A stretch of DNA of 64,000 nucleotides from Deinandra increscens subsp. villosa (GCA_039602395.1 JBCNJP010000006.1:66778509-66842508), one strand, 5' to 3'. Counted from the first letter of the stretch, positions 35,845-47,773 are shown. The notes: generated from the sequence alone by a model not told the origin. Numbers and translations: made by a program.

Positions 35845-36410
35845 AAATTGTCTCTACTTAAGGTGGCATTGAAATAAAGTCAAAGTTGGTCAAATGAAAA
35901 GTCAACCTTCCATTTTAAGAAATCTAAAATTTTTTAAAACGATGATTAATCATGGTGTTTGGAATTCACATACATCAGTCAGCAACGTTGTTGGATTCAT
36001 CGTTGTGTCTTTAGTACTAGGTTCGTTGGATCTATCGTTGCGCCTTCAGTACTAGGTTTCTGGTTTCGGTTTCACTTGGGTCGTTGTGAGTTTAGGGTGC
36101 AGCTTTTGAGGCCACTTTTAGCTGGATCTATAAATACACGAGGAACTGAGATTTGGAAGGTAAATGAGGGGAAATGGCTTTGGTTTAGTGAATTGCAGAG
36201 TTACTAAGGTGTTGAAAATGTTAGATTTTGTCATTTTGAAACTGTTTTTAGAGCAGTTTCAAATGTTCTGATTGTGTATTAGGACATCTAAAACTGTATC
36301 AGTTTTAGTTGAGTCCAAAACTGATCCAAACCGAACCATCCATGTATCAACCGTCTATATTTTAATTAGTGATCACTTCTTTTATCTTTTGAATCACATT
36401 AGTATAACAA
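35845..36410 (+). repeat. tRNA-Asn block, copy 1, left part
   Basis: Matches 39127-39570: 'ggcattgaaataaagtcaaag', 'gatgattaatcatgg.tgttt', 'aaaatgttagattttgtcat', 'ctttatcttttgaatcacatt'. The block continues at about 38750 after 2.3 kb of inserted elements and ends with the first tRNA gene. Confidence 0.8.
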
Positions 36411-36522
36411 TAAACCCAACTTACAAACCATATTGAATTAAAGATTAAATATTAGCTTCTATATGTGCTAATTTTAAGATTAAATGTTAGCTTCTCTATG
36501 TGTTATTGTGGACATGAGACAC

Positions 36523-37230
36523 TAGAGACACCCAACTTTTTTTTTGGACACCACCCTTAACCTTGTGGTTTGCCCTTAATGGGGCATTTGTTCACGCCTT
36601 AATGGGGGGTTATGCCCTAACTGGGGGGGGGGGGGGGGGGGTTAAGCCTTTAATGCTTAAAAAGCAACCGAATGTTTTTGGGATCGGTGCCACCAATCAT
36701 TGGGTTTGAACTGCCAGGTTAAGCCCTTAATGGGGCATTTTGGGTTTTAGAATTTTTTTCTAAGTTATGTTTTTTTTTTTAAAAATAAAGATTAACTATT
36801 TTATTTTATAAAAGTTTATAAATTACTCTCGGGAACACTAATATAAACGATCGTATAGTATAAGTTTTTTTTTTAAATTTTTTTAAATAACTCGTTTAAC
36901 TTTTTAATAACTTACAAATATTAAAACGTTAAATTTTTTATATTCGTAACTAAAAGTTTATAAAGTTCTCTCGGGAACACCAATATAAACGATCGTATAG
37001 TATAAGATTTTTTTTTCTATTTTTCTTAATACAACTTAAAATTAAAAAAAAACAAATATTTTTTTCTAATCTTAATGGGGCGTTTAGCCCTTAATGGGGC
37101 ATTGTGTCACCGATGATTATATAGATATCAGTGTAAATGATTGATTGGAATAATTTTTTAAGCTTAATGGGGTGGTTTGCTCTAAATAGGGCGGTTTGCA
37201 TGGTGCCTTCCAAATAAATTGAGGTGTCTA
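36523..37230. mobile_element. MITE-like element with 'gacacc' inverted ends
   Basis: Left end agagacacccaactttttt, right end reverse complement tagacacctcaatttattt; inverted similarity runs about 30 bases. The interior repeats 'aatggggc' and holds a run of about 19 G at 36623-36641 and a direct repeat ('ctctcgggaacac.aatataa', about 36825 and 36968). No exact target duplication was found. Confidence 0.5.
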
Positions 37231-37347
37231 AAGAAAAGGGCTTTGAAAATTTTACATTGACTATTTCCATTTGTGGGTTAAATTGCGATTGTTTTTTATT
37301 CTTTTTCCTTTTTTTTTTAATTTCCGAAAAAGTTGGATTTTTTTTAA

Positions 37348-37563
37348 GGGTGTGTTTGATTTCTTGTCTTTTACCCACCACCTCCTGATCGAATAAGCGG
37401 TATTTTTTAGGCTGACAGAGTAAGGACCATTTTAGGCATGGTCAACATCAACTTATCGAGTAAGTGAGCTTTTTTAACAGAATCAAACGCGTTGACTGGC
37501 AAAAACCTCTGACCGAGTAAGTGGTAAGGGGTTTTGACTGGGTAAGTGCCAAATCAAAGCCCC
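37348..37563. mobile_element. Tourist-like MITE (216 bp, TAA target duplication)
   Basis: Left end gggtgtgtttgatttcttgt; right end reverse complement ggggctttgatttggcactt; TAA at 37345-37347 and 37564-37566. Internal 'gaccgagtaagtg' repeats. Non-coding. Confidence 0.7.
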
Positions 37564-37698
37564 TAAGAAACCATATAGTTTTCTATTAGTTATGTTTTTC
37601 TAAATTCTAATGTATTGTCTAGTGTCGAGTTTTGTTTCTTTGGATATTGGACGTGGACGTTTTTTCTCTGTTTCTTTCCATCATAGAGAGATTGTTTA

Positions 37699-38433
37699 TA
37701 GAGGTGCAAATCTCAAACCGGTTTGAAAACCAAACCGGTTTGAAAACCGGTTCTCAAACCGGTCAAAACCGGTTTTGACCAAACCGGTTCCCAAACCGGT
37801 CAAACCGAACCGGTTTCAGTCGGTTTGGGGGTTTAGTGAAGAAACCGGTTTTCAAACCGGTTTGGCCCAAACCGGTTTGAAACCGGTTTGGCCCAAACCG
37901 GTTTGAAACCGGTTTCTTCACATGATTTTAGGCACTTTTTCTAGCCGTTTGGGGGTGGGTTTGAGCCTAAAAATTGGTATATATACCCCCTTGATGTGTT
38001 ATAAACGTTACCCCACTTCTCAATCTCTAAAAAAACTCTTAAATTAACAAAGATTATCACTCATTCACTCAAAAAATGGCTCGGTGTCCCCCAATTAGGT
38101 AGTTTTGTAATCGTTTAGGTGTAAACTTCTTCTTTTTTGTAATGTTTTATGTTTTTTTTTCAATAAAAAGTATGTTTTTTTTAGTTTTTATAAAGTTTAA
38201 AAAAAAAAAAAAAAACCGGTTCAAACCGGTTTGAGATCCCAAACCGGTTCGGTTTGAAACCGGAACCGGTTTGACCGGTTTCTCGAATTCGTCCCCAAAA
38301 CCGGTTTGGAAACCGAACCGGTTTGGACCCAAACCGGTTTTGACCAAAACCGATTTTGGTCAAAACCGATTTTGGTCAAAACCGGTTTGGAAACCGAACC
38401 GGTTTGGTTTTCAAACCGGTTTTTGCACCTCTA
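37699..38433. mobile_element. Non-autonomous hAT element with AAACCGGTTT arrays
   Basis: Ends are TAGAGGTGCAAA and its inverse TTTGCACCTCTA, flanked by a perfect 8-bp duplication ATTGTTTA (37691-37698 and 38434-38441). Both subterminal zones (about 37712-37920 and 38212-38420) are arrays of 'aaaccggtttga' in both orientations. The middle has a TATA-like tatatatacc and a short ATG-led piece (about 38076) that may be the 5' remnant of a transposase gene (inference). Confidence 0.88.
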
Positions 38434-38921
38434 ATTGTTTATGGTGTTTTTTTATACAATTTTCTTTCTGCTCAGGTTATTTTTTATCGTTGTGCCCACG
38501 TATCCATATTAGTTTCAGTCTCCGCCTACGTTTCTTTGGAAATTGGTTCATCATTATTGCAAAACAAAAGTGTTTTGATTATCTCTGTATGCATGTTCAT
38601 ACGTAAAATAGACAGAACGATCCGACGCAACACAACAACATTATAAATAAAAACGTGATTAAATATAACACTATAAACAAAGAAAAAAACTAATAAAGGT
38701 GATAACCATATACAATACGTGATAACCATATACAAGAATCATAAAAATAATAATAATGACAAACAACAATACATATTTTCCTTTTAAAATGCCGCCATGA
38801 ATATTTTTTTTTTTAGCTTAATGTCTGCCCCAGTCGGCGGTAGGATATCGACATAACAAATTAACAATTGTTTATTATACTAAAAGAAATAAATATAAAA
38901 CTATTATAGTTCAAATGCTAA

Positions 38922-38938
38922 GCTGGAATAGCTCAGTT

Positions 38939-38971
<33 letters not shown>

Positions 38972-38995
38972 GAGGTTCAACCCCTCCTTCTAGCG
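38922..38995 (+). tRNA. trnN-GUU: tRNA-Asn (anticodon GTT), copy 1
   Basis: 74 bases folding into a standard cloverleaf: acceptor gctggaa/ttctagc with discriminator G, D-arm with A box tagctcagttgg, anticodon arm tggctgttaacca with anticodon GTT, T-arm ggaggttcaacccctcc (B box). A CAA motif lies about 8 bases upstream and a T-run terminator directly downstream (ttcttttttt). Cytosolic nuclear type. No intron. Confidence 0.97.
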
Positions 38996-39126
38996 TTCTT
39001 TTTTTGTCCATTTTTTTCTTCTTTGTTTTGATATTTTACTTGGCCATCATATGATTGGCCTTCAGTTGGGACAGTCTCATTTTGTCATTTATGAAAAACC
39101 CAATTTAGTTCCCTCCTTGTTTCCAC

Positions 39127-39693
39127 AAGTTTTAAATTGTCTCTTCTTAAGTTGGCATTGAAATAAAGTCAAAGCTGATAAATGAAAGTCAACCCTCAGT
39201 TCTATGAAATCTGAAAAATCTAATGATTAATCATGGGTGTTTCGAATTCACATTCATCCGCCAACTTTTAATCTGGTCTATTGTTGGTTCGGGTTGTTAG
39301 TACTTAGAAGTTAAAACAGAGATTAGAAGGAATACTAAGGTGTTGAAAATGTTACATTTTGTCATATTGAAGCTGTTTTTAGGGCAGTTTCAACTTTCAA
39401 ATGCTCTGATTGTGTATTAGAAGTTTAGAACATCTAAAACCATATTAGTTTTGATTGAGTTTGAATCCAAAACTGACCCAATCCGAACCATCCACATATC
39501 AACCTTCTATATTTTAGCCAGTAAGTAGTAATTAATCTACTTCTTTTATCTTTTGAATCACATTCAACAATAACAACAAAGAATACAGATTTTCTTTTTA
39601 AAATGCCGCTATGAATATATTATAGTTTCAGTAAAATACAAATTGTTTATTTTACTAAAAATAAATAATAACTTATTACTGTACCAATTAAAA
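39127..39693 (+). repeat. tRNA-Asn block, copy 2, upstream part
   Basis: Matches 35845-36410 plus 38750-38921. It lacks the 2.3-kb insertion complex, so it is the empty-site reference for the elements at 36523-38433. Confidence 0.8.
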
Positions 39694-39710
39694 GCTGGAA
39701 TAGCTCAGTT

Positions 39711-39743
<33 letters not shown>

Positions 39744-39767
39744 GAGGTTCAACCCCTCCTTCTAGCG
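39694..39767 (+). tRNA. trnN-GUU: tRNA-Asn (anticodon GTT), copy 2
   Basis: Identical to the copy at 38922-38995 as read by eye, in the second duplicate block. A CAA motif lies just upstream and a T-run follows (tttttt at about 39771). The 3' flank carries three tandem copies of a ~24-base T-rich unit ('gtccaatttttccttcttt', 39777-39841), which supplies repeated terminators. Confidence 0.97.
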
Positions 39768-40670
39768 GAATTTTTTGTCCAATTTTTCCTTCTTTTTTTG
39801 TCCAATTTTTCCTTCTTTTTTTGTCCAATTTTTCCTTCTTTATATTATGATATTTTTTACCCACATATGGACACGGTGCCCAACAGTTTCATGTTTCATT
39901 ATAAAATTTAGAAAGCATGAAAAAAGAATATATATACAAATGTTTAGGGATTTATGAATTTCTTAAAATCATCATTATATAATTAACATAGTACTAATTA
40001 AGTGCATAATCTTGTCCCTTAGTCCTAAACACCTCCTGTATTTCCGTATTGCTGTATGATTTAGTTTCATATTTTTATTCCGTACCTTTTATGTGCTTAA
40101 TCTATTTTTTCCCAATATTTATATTCAATCATTAGATGCCTATCGGGTCATTTGTATTTTGTTCATTCTTGTCATTTTGTACATACACATACTAAAACTT
40201 AGTAACTAAAAGAAATAGAATTCTTATTTTACTAATCAATAAAACCAAAATTGGTTCCTAAACAATGATGATTTGGTACCAAAAAAATTCAAACTTATAA
40301 ATACTGCTAATATACGTAGTACTCGAATAAGATGTAATTTTTGTCATTTTACTCGTGCAAATAGTTATAAAAGGACAATACGTGAAATACAAGAGAAAAA
40401 GGTAAAAAATGTTGCAATAAACTTTTGATAAAATTATACCCCTGAGTACATATAACATACTACATACTATTGGGTTAGTGTTCATCTATTACAATTGTAT
40501 CCTGTCACATAGAAATAAGTCAATAACAATAACAACCTGAGACATGTTAAAAAAATGCAAACACTTAGTGTTTGATATGTTATATTACGACACTTATGCA
40601 ATAGTTGTAACGAATTAATTGCTCCAAAATGTTTTCTTGAAACATGAATGATGATCAATGGTTAATGACT

Positions 40671-41514
40671 TCAATGGTGTCTTTGCCGGTGATGTTTTGG
40701 TCCGTAGTAGTCTTCGTGAATCTTCGGTAACCAGTGGTCATGATGAGAGTTCTTGGATACTACTTTAGAAAACAATCTTCTGTTCTTTATAAATGTTGTA
40801 TCTGATGGAAGCCCATTAGTTTTTGCTACCAGTTCATGATCTTGATTGCTTCTTTTTATTGATGAAATCTGTAACAAAATGAGCAAAAGATCATGAGCTA
40901 TATATAAAGTTGTACCACTGAAAAGGGTGTCAATATATTGCATGAAATTATGGCTAAATTAAGGTACTCACCTTGATGATTTCTTGATTGCTGTTAACTG
41001 ATAACTTGAGTGAGCTACCCAACCTTGTACCTACATAAAATAAGAAGGAGCCCATGCTTAATTAGATGAAAATACTTTATGATAATTAATCTTTTTGATC
41101 CATTTTCTAAATGTAATTATGTGCTTTGCGTATATACATTCTGAATGTTGGAATTAAATTGGTAGAAAACACATTGCACAACCAAACAACAATTTTTAAT
41201 TATTTTCTAAAACCCAAACAACATAATAATAAACCAATAAACAAAACACAAGTAATTAAACCAACTAAAAACCTCCCCCATATTTCAGCCATCATCAAAT
41301 CCTTAATTTATTTTCAAGCAATCATGTTTCACATGTGAACAAAATCTAGTTATTTTCTTCCCCGAACCCGTAAGAAGGACCAAAATTAGATTTAGCAATG
41401 CCAAGATGACTTCAGAAAATTTGGGTTTAATTATCGCGAGTGAAACATACCTTCAGCCTCATGACTATGGAAGCTTGAGAGAAGAAACATAATAAACATC
41501 AGATAAAGCTTCAT
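40671..41514 (-). CDS. RGF/GLV/CLEL-like peptide precursor A (106 aa)
   Basis: Three exons on the minus strand: 41514-41451, 41030-40972 and 40868-40671, GT-AG, phases consistent. Exon 1 is a signal peptide (MKLYLMFIMFLLSSFHSHEA). Exon 2 is GTRLGSSLKLSVNSNQEIIK. Exon 3 is a basic pro-region ending in WLPKIHEDYYGPKHHRQRHH. The last 13 residues, DYYGPKHHRQRHH, fit the root meristem growth factor family pattern (Asp-Tyr start for tyrosine sulfation, G/N-P-x-HH, basic His-rich end); RGF1 of Arabidopsis is DYSNPGHHPPRHN. It departs by lacking the late Pro and by ending in His rather than Asn. Secreted, processed peptides of this family signal through RGFR-type LRR kinases. A TATA box lies at 41646-41637. 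Near-identical copy: 45684-46534. Confidence 0.8.
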
Positions 41515-41636
41515 ACTTTGTGATGGCAAACTAAAGGTAAGAGGCTGCAAGATGCAATTTGTGGGTCTCTCTATAGAATCATGAAGCAACTAATAAGATA
41601 AACTGAGAATGATTTGAAAGATGGGCATCATCCCAA

Positions 41637-41666
41637 CTTATTTATACAAATAGGCTTAGGGACCCA
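41637..41666 (-). promoter_or_regulatory. Core promoter of RGF-like gene A
   Basis: Minus strand: TGGGTCCC (41666-41659), 12 bases, then TATAAATAAG (41646-41637), about 125 bases before the ATG. The same motif and spacing recur at genes B and C. Confidence 0.6.
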
Positions 41667-42440
41667 TCTTCATGCTGCTGACTAGCAATAAAATAATGCT
41701 GTTTTCTCCTATTCTTTAATGTGTTCCATGTTTTGTGCTCCATTAATTTGATTATTAAATGAGTTGGGGGTTTAGGATAAAAAGGTACATGGGTAAGCAG
41801 GGGACAAAAGTGTTCATACCAAAAGTTATTGTTTCCATTTTCTTATAAACTTTAGTAGACAAATTATTCTGTTAAAATATATTAAAACATAATGTTCGAG
41901 TTTGACCTATAGGTATTTACTACCATTTGCAAACCATTGATTGATCATAGGCTAAATACTTGTGTTAATTAACCTAGTTAGTGTTAAATTAGTTATGTTA
42001 GCCTAATTGTTCATGATATAATTAAGTTCTAGAGGGCTGGAGGGTTCATTTTAAGATAAATATGAGTGTTGATTTGAAAAAGAAGATATTGAAAGAGAGA
42101 GGTGTACTCAACTTTTAAGGGATCATTTGGATGACATCATTACCATTTTAAGGTATGTTGTCCGCTTAAAGAGTTTTTGGAATATACAAGTTAGATTTCT
42201 TTAATGAACACAAGTACAACATGCACACGAATGACAGCTAGTTTTTGTCACTAAGTGCTGCCATTTGTTGACATCCCTTCACCAAAATATTAATATATAT
42301 ATTTTTTGCAAAGTTATCTCAGATGATTCCTCTTCATGTGCAAGTAAGTCTTGGGCAGCGGTTGCAATAGATTTTCAAGCGGTTAACACAATATCTACCT
42401 ACAATTTATAGTACACTGCAACCCATTCTTTGGTAAATTA

Positions 42441-43603
42441 CAACTATGGATTAACCAGGGTAGTAGATAATACACCAGGATTATACCAGTTAAAAAGCCT
42501 TTAATCCTTAATTGTCTCTAAGGTTTGCCGGTATAAAAAACCTCGGGGGTGATAACACACACCACCAACTATTATTTCACGAAAAATAGATTACAAAGAG
42601 CTTGTGGCTTTGCTAAGTGAGTGTGAGTGAGTACAAAAGTGTAGATTAGAGAGCAAAAGTCACGAAAAATTCTTATTTTACTAATCAGTAAAACCAAATT
42701 TGTTCCTAAAAATTTGGTTTTTCTTGTGACCGTTGTAGGACTTGGTCTTGCGGATTTTCAGGATTTGGGGTTGACTGGACCGTTACAAGCTTGTTTTGCG
42801 CATAAAGGCATTGATCATAAACCTTCGTAACTGAAATAGTCCTAACTGCAGCTGATATCTCGGGATTTCTTCCTGGTCTTCAGTTGACTAGGTTCTTGAG
42901 AACGTTTAGAGTATGAACTAGTCATTAAACATGTCACAAAAATCAAATAAATGTTAGTGTTAGTAGCTCATCATGGTGGGACACTTCAGCATGCTAGACT
43001 GTCCAGGATGTTTATGTTGTCCCAGATGCTCAATTTGTCCAAGATACTGGACCAAAATCTGAGCCCTAATAATTGCCCCCCATTTTGTTGGATGTGGATA
43101 AATCTACATTTGTCAAAATTCAAATCATTTGATCATCATTTTTTTTATCCCGATTATTGTGTACTTATGATGGGAAAAAGAGTATTTTGGGTTTGCTAGA
43201 GGTTGTTTCCCAGCGTAAATAAATTTTCTTTTTTTAAACAACTTATTAGACAGCACAAATGCTTAAATAACTACATCCCAGGATTGACAGGTGGTTTATC
43301 CTGGTTGCGGGATCATGAATGTAATCATTATGCTTTATACCTAGTATGTCGTATGGATATACGACAGAATCTCATAATAGGAAACTTTAGAGAAAAACTT
43401 ATCTTTTTTCAGATGCACTCTGAGAAGGACTTCAGAATCTTTAGGTTCCTTGCATATGTAAGCACATCTTTGCTTGCCCCATGTTCGATAGTTTTCATAG
43501 GACGTTGAACCAATGTCTTAGAAAAATCTCCGATCAAGGGTCAAAACATAGATATCACATGTGCTTAGTTTAGCATGCTTAGATGCTTTTTCACTAGAAT
43601 ATC
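42441..43603. other. Intergenic between duplicated blocks
   Basis: Holds a short third copy of the block boundary sequence ('cttattttactaatcagtaaaaccaa', about 42670). Around 42950-43100 a low-complexity 'tgtcc..gatgct' series occurs. A 101-codon ORF at 43203 shows no recognisable domain. Confidence 0.4.
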
Positions 43604-43855
43604 CACTACTATAAAAAACAACTTTCTTGACGATTTTTGCGCGCCAAAAAAGGTGCAAGATGACACGCATTTGCGCGTCAAGGAAGACCCTGTCAAGAAG
43701 TTTCACGACACAAAAATGCGCGTCATCCCGTTTAGAACGCGCAAAAATGCCTGTCATAAATGTATGTCATAAAATGAGCGTCAAGAAAGCCCCTCTCTAA
43801 AGGGAGATGACACGCATTTTACGTGTCATTTTTATGCGTCATGGATTTAAAAAAA
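43604..43855 (+). mobile_element. CACTA-type transposon terminus
   Basis: Begins CACTACTATAAAAAACAACT and continues with subterminal repeats of 'gcgcgtca'/'gacacgca' in both orientations, the usual CACTA architecture. The matching other end was not found before 44388, so this is a fragment or solo end. Confidence 0.65.
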
Positions 43856-44387
43856 AGGCTCAAAAAAATATATTTTTGTAAAATCACTAATTTTCATATT
43901 AAATAACAATTAACCTCATAATACAAAATAAAATACACTTAAAGCAAAATTATGCATTTCATATAGATAGCAAAATAATGTGTTTCATACATACTGTTTT
44001 AACAAAAAAATTACAGACTTGAATTAAGTGATCAAATTAGTTTGTGTGGTTAGGTGTCCAGGATGCGAGTATGCACCGCAAGCTTAGAAAACAATAAAAA
44101 TGATATTTAAACCAAGTAAATATGCAAATCCAAGTCACAAACAAAGATCAACCAGGATGAAAGAGCTAGACAACACTAGGATTTATAAGAGAGAAAATCC
44201 CTTAATCCTTAGATGTCTTTAATCAATTTTATTTTCTCTATTCTTGTAATTTTGTACAAACACATACTAAATTTTAATAACTAAAAGAAATAAATTCTTA
44301 TTTTACTAATCAGTAAAACCAAATTTGTTCCTAAACAATGATGATTTGATACGAAAAAAATCAAGCTTATAAATACCGCTAATATAG

Positions 44388-45317
44388 CACACCGCTAGAA
44401 AACTAGACATTTGTTACTAAGAGTGTTGGTAATGCGTTTACCACACTTTTCATTCACCATAATTTTTTTCTATCAACTCAGCGCCACATCATCTTACCAC
44501 ACTTTTACTGTTTTCTTACGTAATGCTCACACTTCACTTTTTCAAATTTCAACCACACACTTTAATTTTTTATTATTATTTTAGATTAGTTTTGGAAAAA
44601 AAAGTAAATACTATATAAAATAAACAAATGACGTTAATACTACCAATAAAATAATATTAACGAAAACAAAATGAAACTTAATGAATTCTAACGTGAAAGG
44701 TGATTTAAGCTTGGTTTATGCTCGTATGTAATTAAATTTGTTAAAGTGTCTTAATAATTTTAATGCTAACTAATAATATTATAAAACTAGAATTAGAATG
44801 ATATATATTTAAATAACTATGTAAATCCTAAATAATAAATCCTAAAGTGGAATACAGCTTTAAGCTCTATATTTAAATATAAAAGAACTACATTTCCCGA
44901 TGTTTCATCATCATCATCATTCCCTTCATATTCTTCTTATCTTGCAAAGAGATATATATCCATCATTTTCGTTAACCGAGTGAAACTCCAGTTATTTAAG
45001 ACGTATTTCAATAAAAATAGGGGAGAGTACCGCGGCATTCCATCACCGCATTGTCAATTAAAACCGCAGCGTAACACCACACGTAACGGTCTTACCACAC
45101 CCACCGCACCTCCATGTCATGTCACCGCAGTGTGCAGTAACTGCATTACGAACACCCTAATAATTGGGAAGACAATCACACCACTCTCAAGTTTAACTAC
45201 GTAAATCAATCCAATCACTCGACCGTTTAATTTTGGGCACACATAATTGCACAACAGTTTTGAAAATGACTATTGTGACTAAAAATACGGTCGCAAATAT
45301 CAAGTTTTCTGGTAGTG
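44388..45317. mobile_element. Small CACTA-like element, defined by empty site in block A
   Basis: Left end cacaccgctagaaaactagac; right end reverse complement cactaccagaaaacttgata. In block A the flanks are continuous (gctaatatacgtagtactcg), which marks this as an insertion. A 3-bp target duplication is not exact. Most of the length is a nested MITE; the CACTA part is only about 190 bp. Non-coding. Confidence 0.65.
44421..45157. mobile_element. Harbinger-type MITE (737 bp, TAA target duplication)
   Basis: Left end gagtgttggtaatgcgttta; right end reverse complement gggtgttcgtaatgcagtta; TAA at 44418-44420 and 45158-45160. The ends resemble the MITE at 3940-4480. Non-coding. Confidence 0.82.
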
Positions 45318-45683
45318 GTAGTGCTCGAAGATGATGTTATTATTGTCATTTTTACTCGTGCAAATAGATTATAAAAAGTACAACGTGTGAAATACAAGAG
45401 AAAGAAAGTAAAATTTTTTGCAATAAACTCTTGATAAAATTATACCCTGAGTACATATAACATACTACATACTAGTGGGTTAGTGTTCATCTATTACAAT
45501 TGTATCCTGTCACATAGAAATAAGTCAATAACAATAACAACCTGAGACTTGTTAAAAAAATGCAAACACTTAGTGTTTGATATTTTATATTCTGACACTT
45601 ATGCCATTGTTGTAACGAATTAATTAATTGCTCTAAAATGTTTTCTTGAAACATGAATGATGATCAATTAATGGTTAATGATT

Positions 45684-46534
45684 TCAATGGTGTCTTTGCC
45701 GGTGATGTTTTGGTCCGTAGTAGTCTTCGTGAATCTTCGGTAACCAGTGGTATTGATGAGAGTTCTTGGATACTACTTTAGAAAATAATCTTCTGTTCTT
45801 TATAAATGTTGTATCTGATGGAAGCCCATTAGTTTTTGCTACCAATTCTACCAATTCATGATCTTGATTGCTTCTATTTATTAATGAAATCTGTAACAAA
45901 ATGAGAAAAAGATCATGAGCTATATATAAAGTTGTACCACTGAAAAGGGTGTCAATATATTGCATGAAATTATGGCTAAATTAAGGAACTCACCTTGATG
46001 ATTTCTTGATTGCTGTTAACTGATAAATTGAGTGATCTACCCAACCTTGTACCTACATAAAATAAGCAGGAGCCCATGCTTAATTAGATGAAAATACTTC
46101 TTGATATGATAATTAATATTTTTGATCCATTTCTAAATGTAATTATGTGCTTTGCATATATAAATTCTAAATGTTGGAATTAAATTGGTAGAAAAAACAT
46201 TGCACAACCAACAATTTCTAATAATTATCTAAAACCCAAACAACATAATAATAAACCAATAAACAAACACACAAGTAATTAAACCAACTTAAAACCTCCC
46301 TCACATTTCAGCCATCATCCTTAATTTCTTTTCAAGCAATCATGTTTCACATGTGAACAAACTCTAGTTATTTTCTTCCCCGAACCCGTAAGCTAGAAGG
46401 ACAAAAATAGATTTAGCAATGCGAAAATGACTTCAGAAAAATTGGGTTTAATTATCGCGAGTGAACATACCTTCAGCCTCATGATTATGGAAGCTTGAGA
46501 GAAGAAACAAAATAAACATCAGATAAAGCTTCAT
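45684..46534 (-). CDS. RGF/GLV/CLEL-like peptide precursor B (109 aa)
   Basis: Exons on the minus strand: 46534-46471, 46052-45994 and 45890-45684. Signal peptide MKLYLMFILFLLSSFHNHEA, exon 2 GTRLGRSLNLSVNSNQEIIK, exon 3 ending in WLPKIHEDYYGPKHHRQRHH. The terminal 20 residues are identical to precursor A, while the pro-region has several replacements (SIKR/LINR, HHDH/HQYH) and a 3-residue in-frame insertion (ELV duplicated). Keeping the frame, splice sites and the C-terminal peptide unchanged while neighbouring non-coding sequence has drifted points to selection on the peptide. TATA box at 46669-46661. Confidence 0.8.
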
Positions 46535-46660
46535 CCTTTGTGATGGCAAACTAAAGGTAACAGGCTGCAAGAAGCAATTTGTGGGTCTCTCTATAGAATC
46601 ATGAAGCAATTAATAAGATAAACTGATAATAATGATTTGAAAGATGGGCATCATCCCAAC

Positions 46661-46689
46661 TTATTTATACAAATAGGCTTAGGGACCCA
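46661..46689 (-). promoter_or_regulatory. Core promoter of RGF-like gene B
   Basis: Minus strand: TGGGTCCC (46689-46682), 12 bases, TATAAATAA (46669-46661). Same arrangement as gene A, expected from the duplication. Confidence 0.6.
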
Positions 46690-47330
46690 TCTTCATGCTG
46701 CTGACTAGCAATAAAATAATGCTGTTTTCTCCTATTCTTTAATGTGTTTGCATGTTTTGTGCTCCATTAATTTGATTATTAAATGAGTTGGGGGTTTAGG
46801 ATGAAAAGGTACATAGGTAAGCAGGGGACAAAAGTGTTCATACCAAAAGTTAATGTTTCCATTTTCTTATAAACTTTAGTAGACAAATTATTCTGTTACA
46901 ATATATTAGAACATAATGTTCGACAGTTCGAGTTTGACTATCGGTATTATTTACTACCATTTGCAAACCATTGATTGATCATAGGCTAAATACTTGTGTT
47001 AATAAACCTAGTTAGCTAGTGTTAAATTAGTTATGTTAGCCTAATGGTTCATGATATAAGTTCTAGAGGCTTCATTTTAAGATAAATCTGAGTGTTGATT
47101 TGAAAAAAAAGATATTGGAAAAGAGAGGTGTACTCAACTTTTAAGGGATCATTTGGATGGCATCATTACCGTTTTAAGGTATGATGTCCGCTTAAAGAGA
47201 TTTTGGAATATACATGTTAGATTTCTTTAATGAACACAAGTACAACATGCACACGAATGACAGCTAGTTTTGTCACTAAGTGCTGCCATTTGTTGACATC
47301 CTTCACCAAAATATAAATATATATATTTTT

Positions 47331-47773
47331 TGTTAGTAATTTTTGGGAATCATTAAGATAACTTGATTGCTTGATAGATCTGAAGTCGTGTAAAGTCACT
47401 TTCAGATCAAACAATTCTAGTGGCTACCAATGATTTGATCGGATAAAATCAGAATGATTCAAGATTTTAGTATGAATTGAGAGTTGAGAATTTTTGAGGA
47501 ACCAATCAATGATCGAGTTATACGGAACAAGAGCGTATTTGCAGTTATCTAAATATCTGCAAATGCGAATTTGAATAAAATACACTTTTAGTTCCTCAAG
47601 TTTTATTAATTCAATTTCGGTCCGAAACTAATTTTTGATGCCGCCCCTTGGACCCCGCTCCTCTCGGGGGCGTTGTCCCCTTAGATTCCCCGTTAGTCTC
47701 GATGACATTCAAGCAAGCTGCAGTTTTGCTTGAATATTATACGCAATCTTAAATTACACTAAAATATCAAACA
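47331..47773 (+). repeat. Probable solo LTR in block B
   Basis: A 443-bp insertion relative to block A that starts TGTTAG and ends AAACA (TG...CA), flanked by ttttt / tttgt (imperfect 5-bp duplication). A GC-rich patch lies near 47640-47700. No coding sequence. Strand is arbitrary. Confidence 0.6.

Larger units (their letters stand above)
40190..42440. repeat. Duplicated block A (carries RGF-like gene A)
   Basis: Matches 44230-47905 over almost its whole length, including promoter, introns and 3' flank ('acatactacatacta.tgggt', 'ggagggttcattttaag' region, 'gacagctagttttt', 'aagtcttgggcagcggttgc'). Differences are scattered substitutions and small indels plus three insertions in block B. A head-to-tail tandem duplication. 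Confidence 0.9.

Noticed and set aside
43203..43508. 101-codon ORF upstream of the CACTA end
   Set aside because: No recognisable domain, no repeat partner and no promoter signs.
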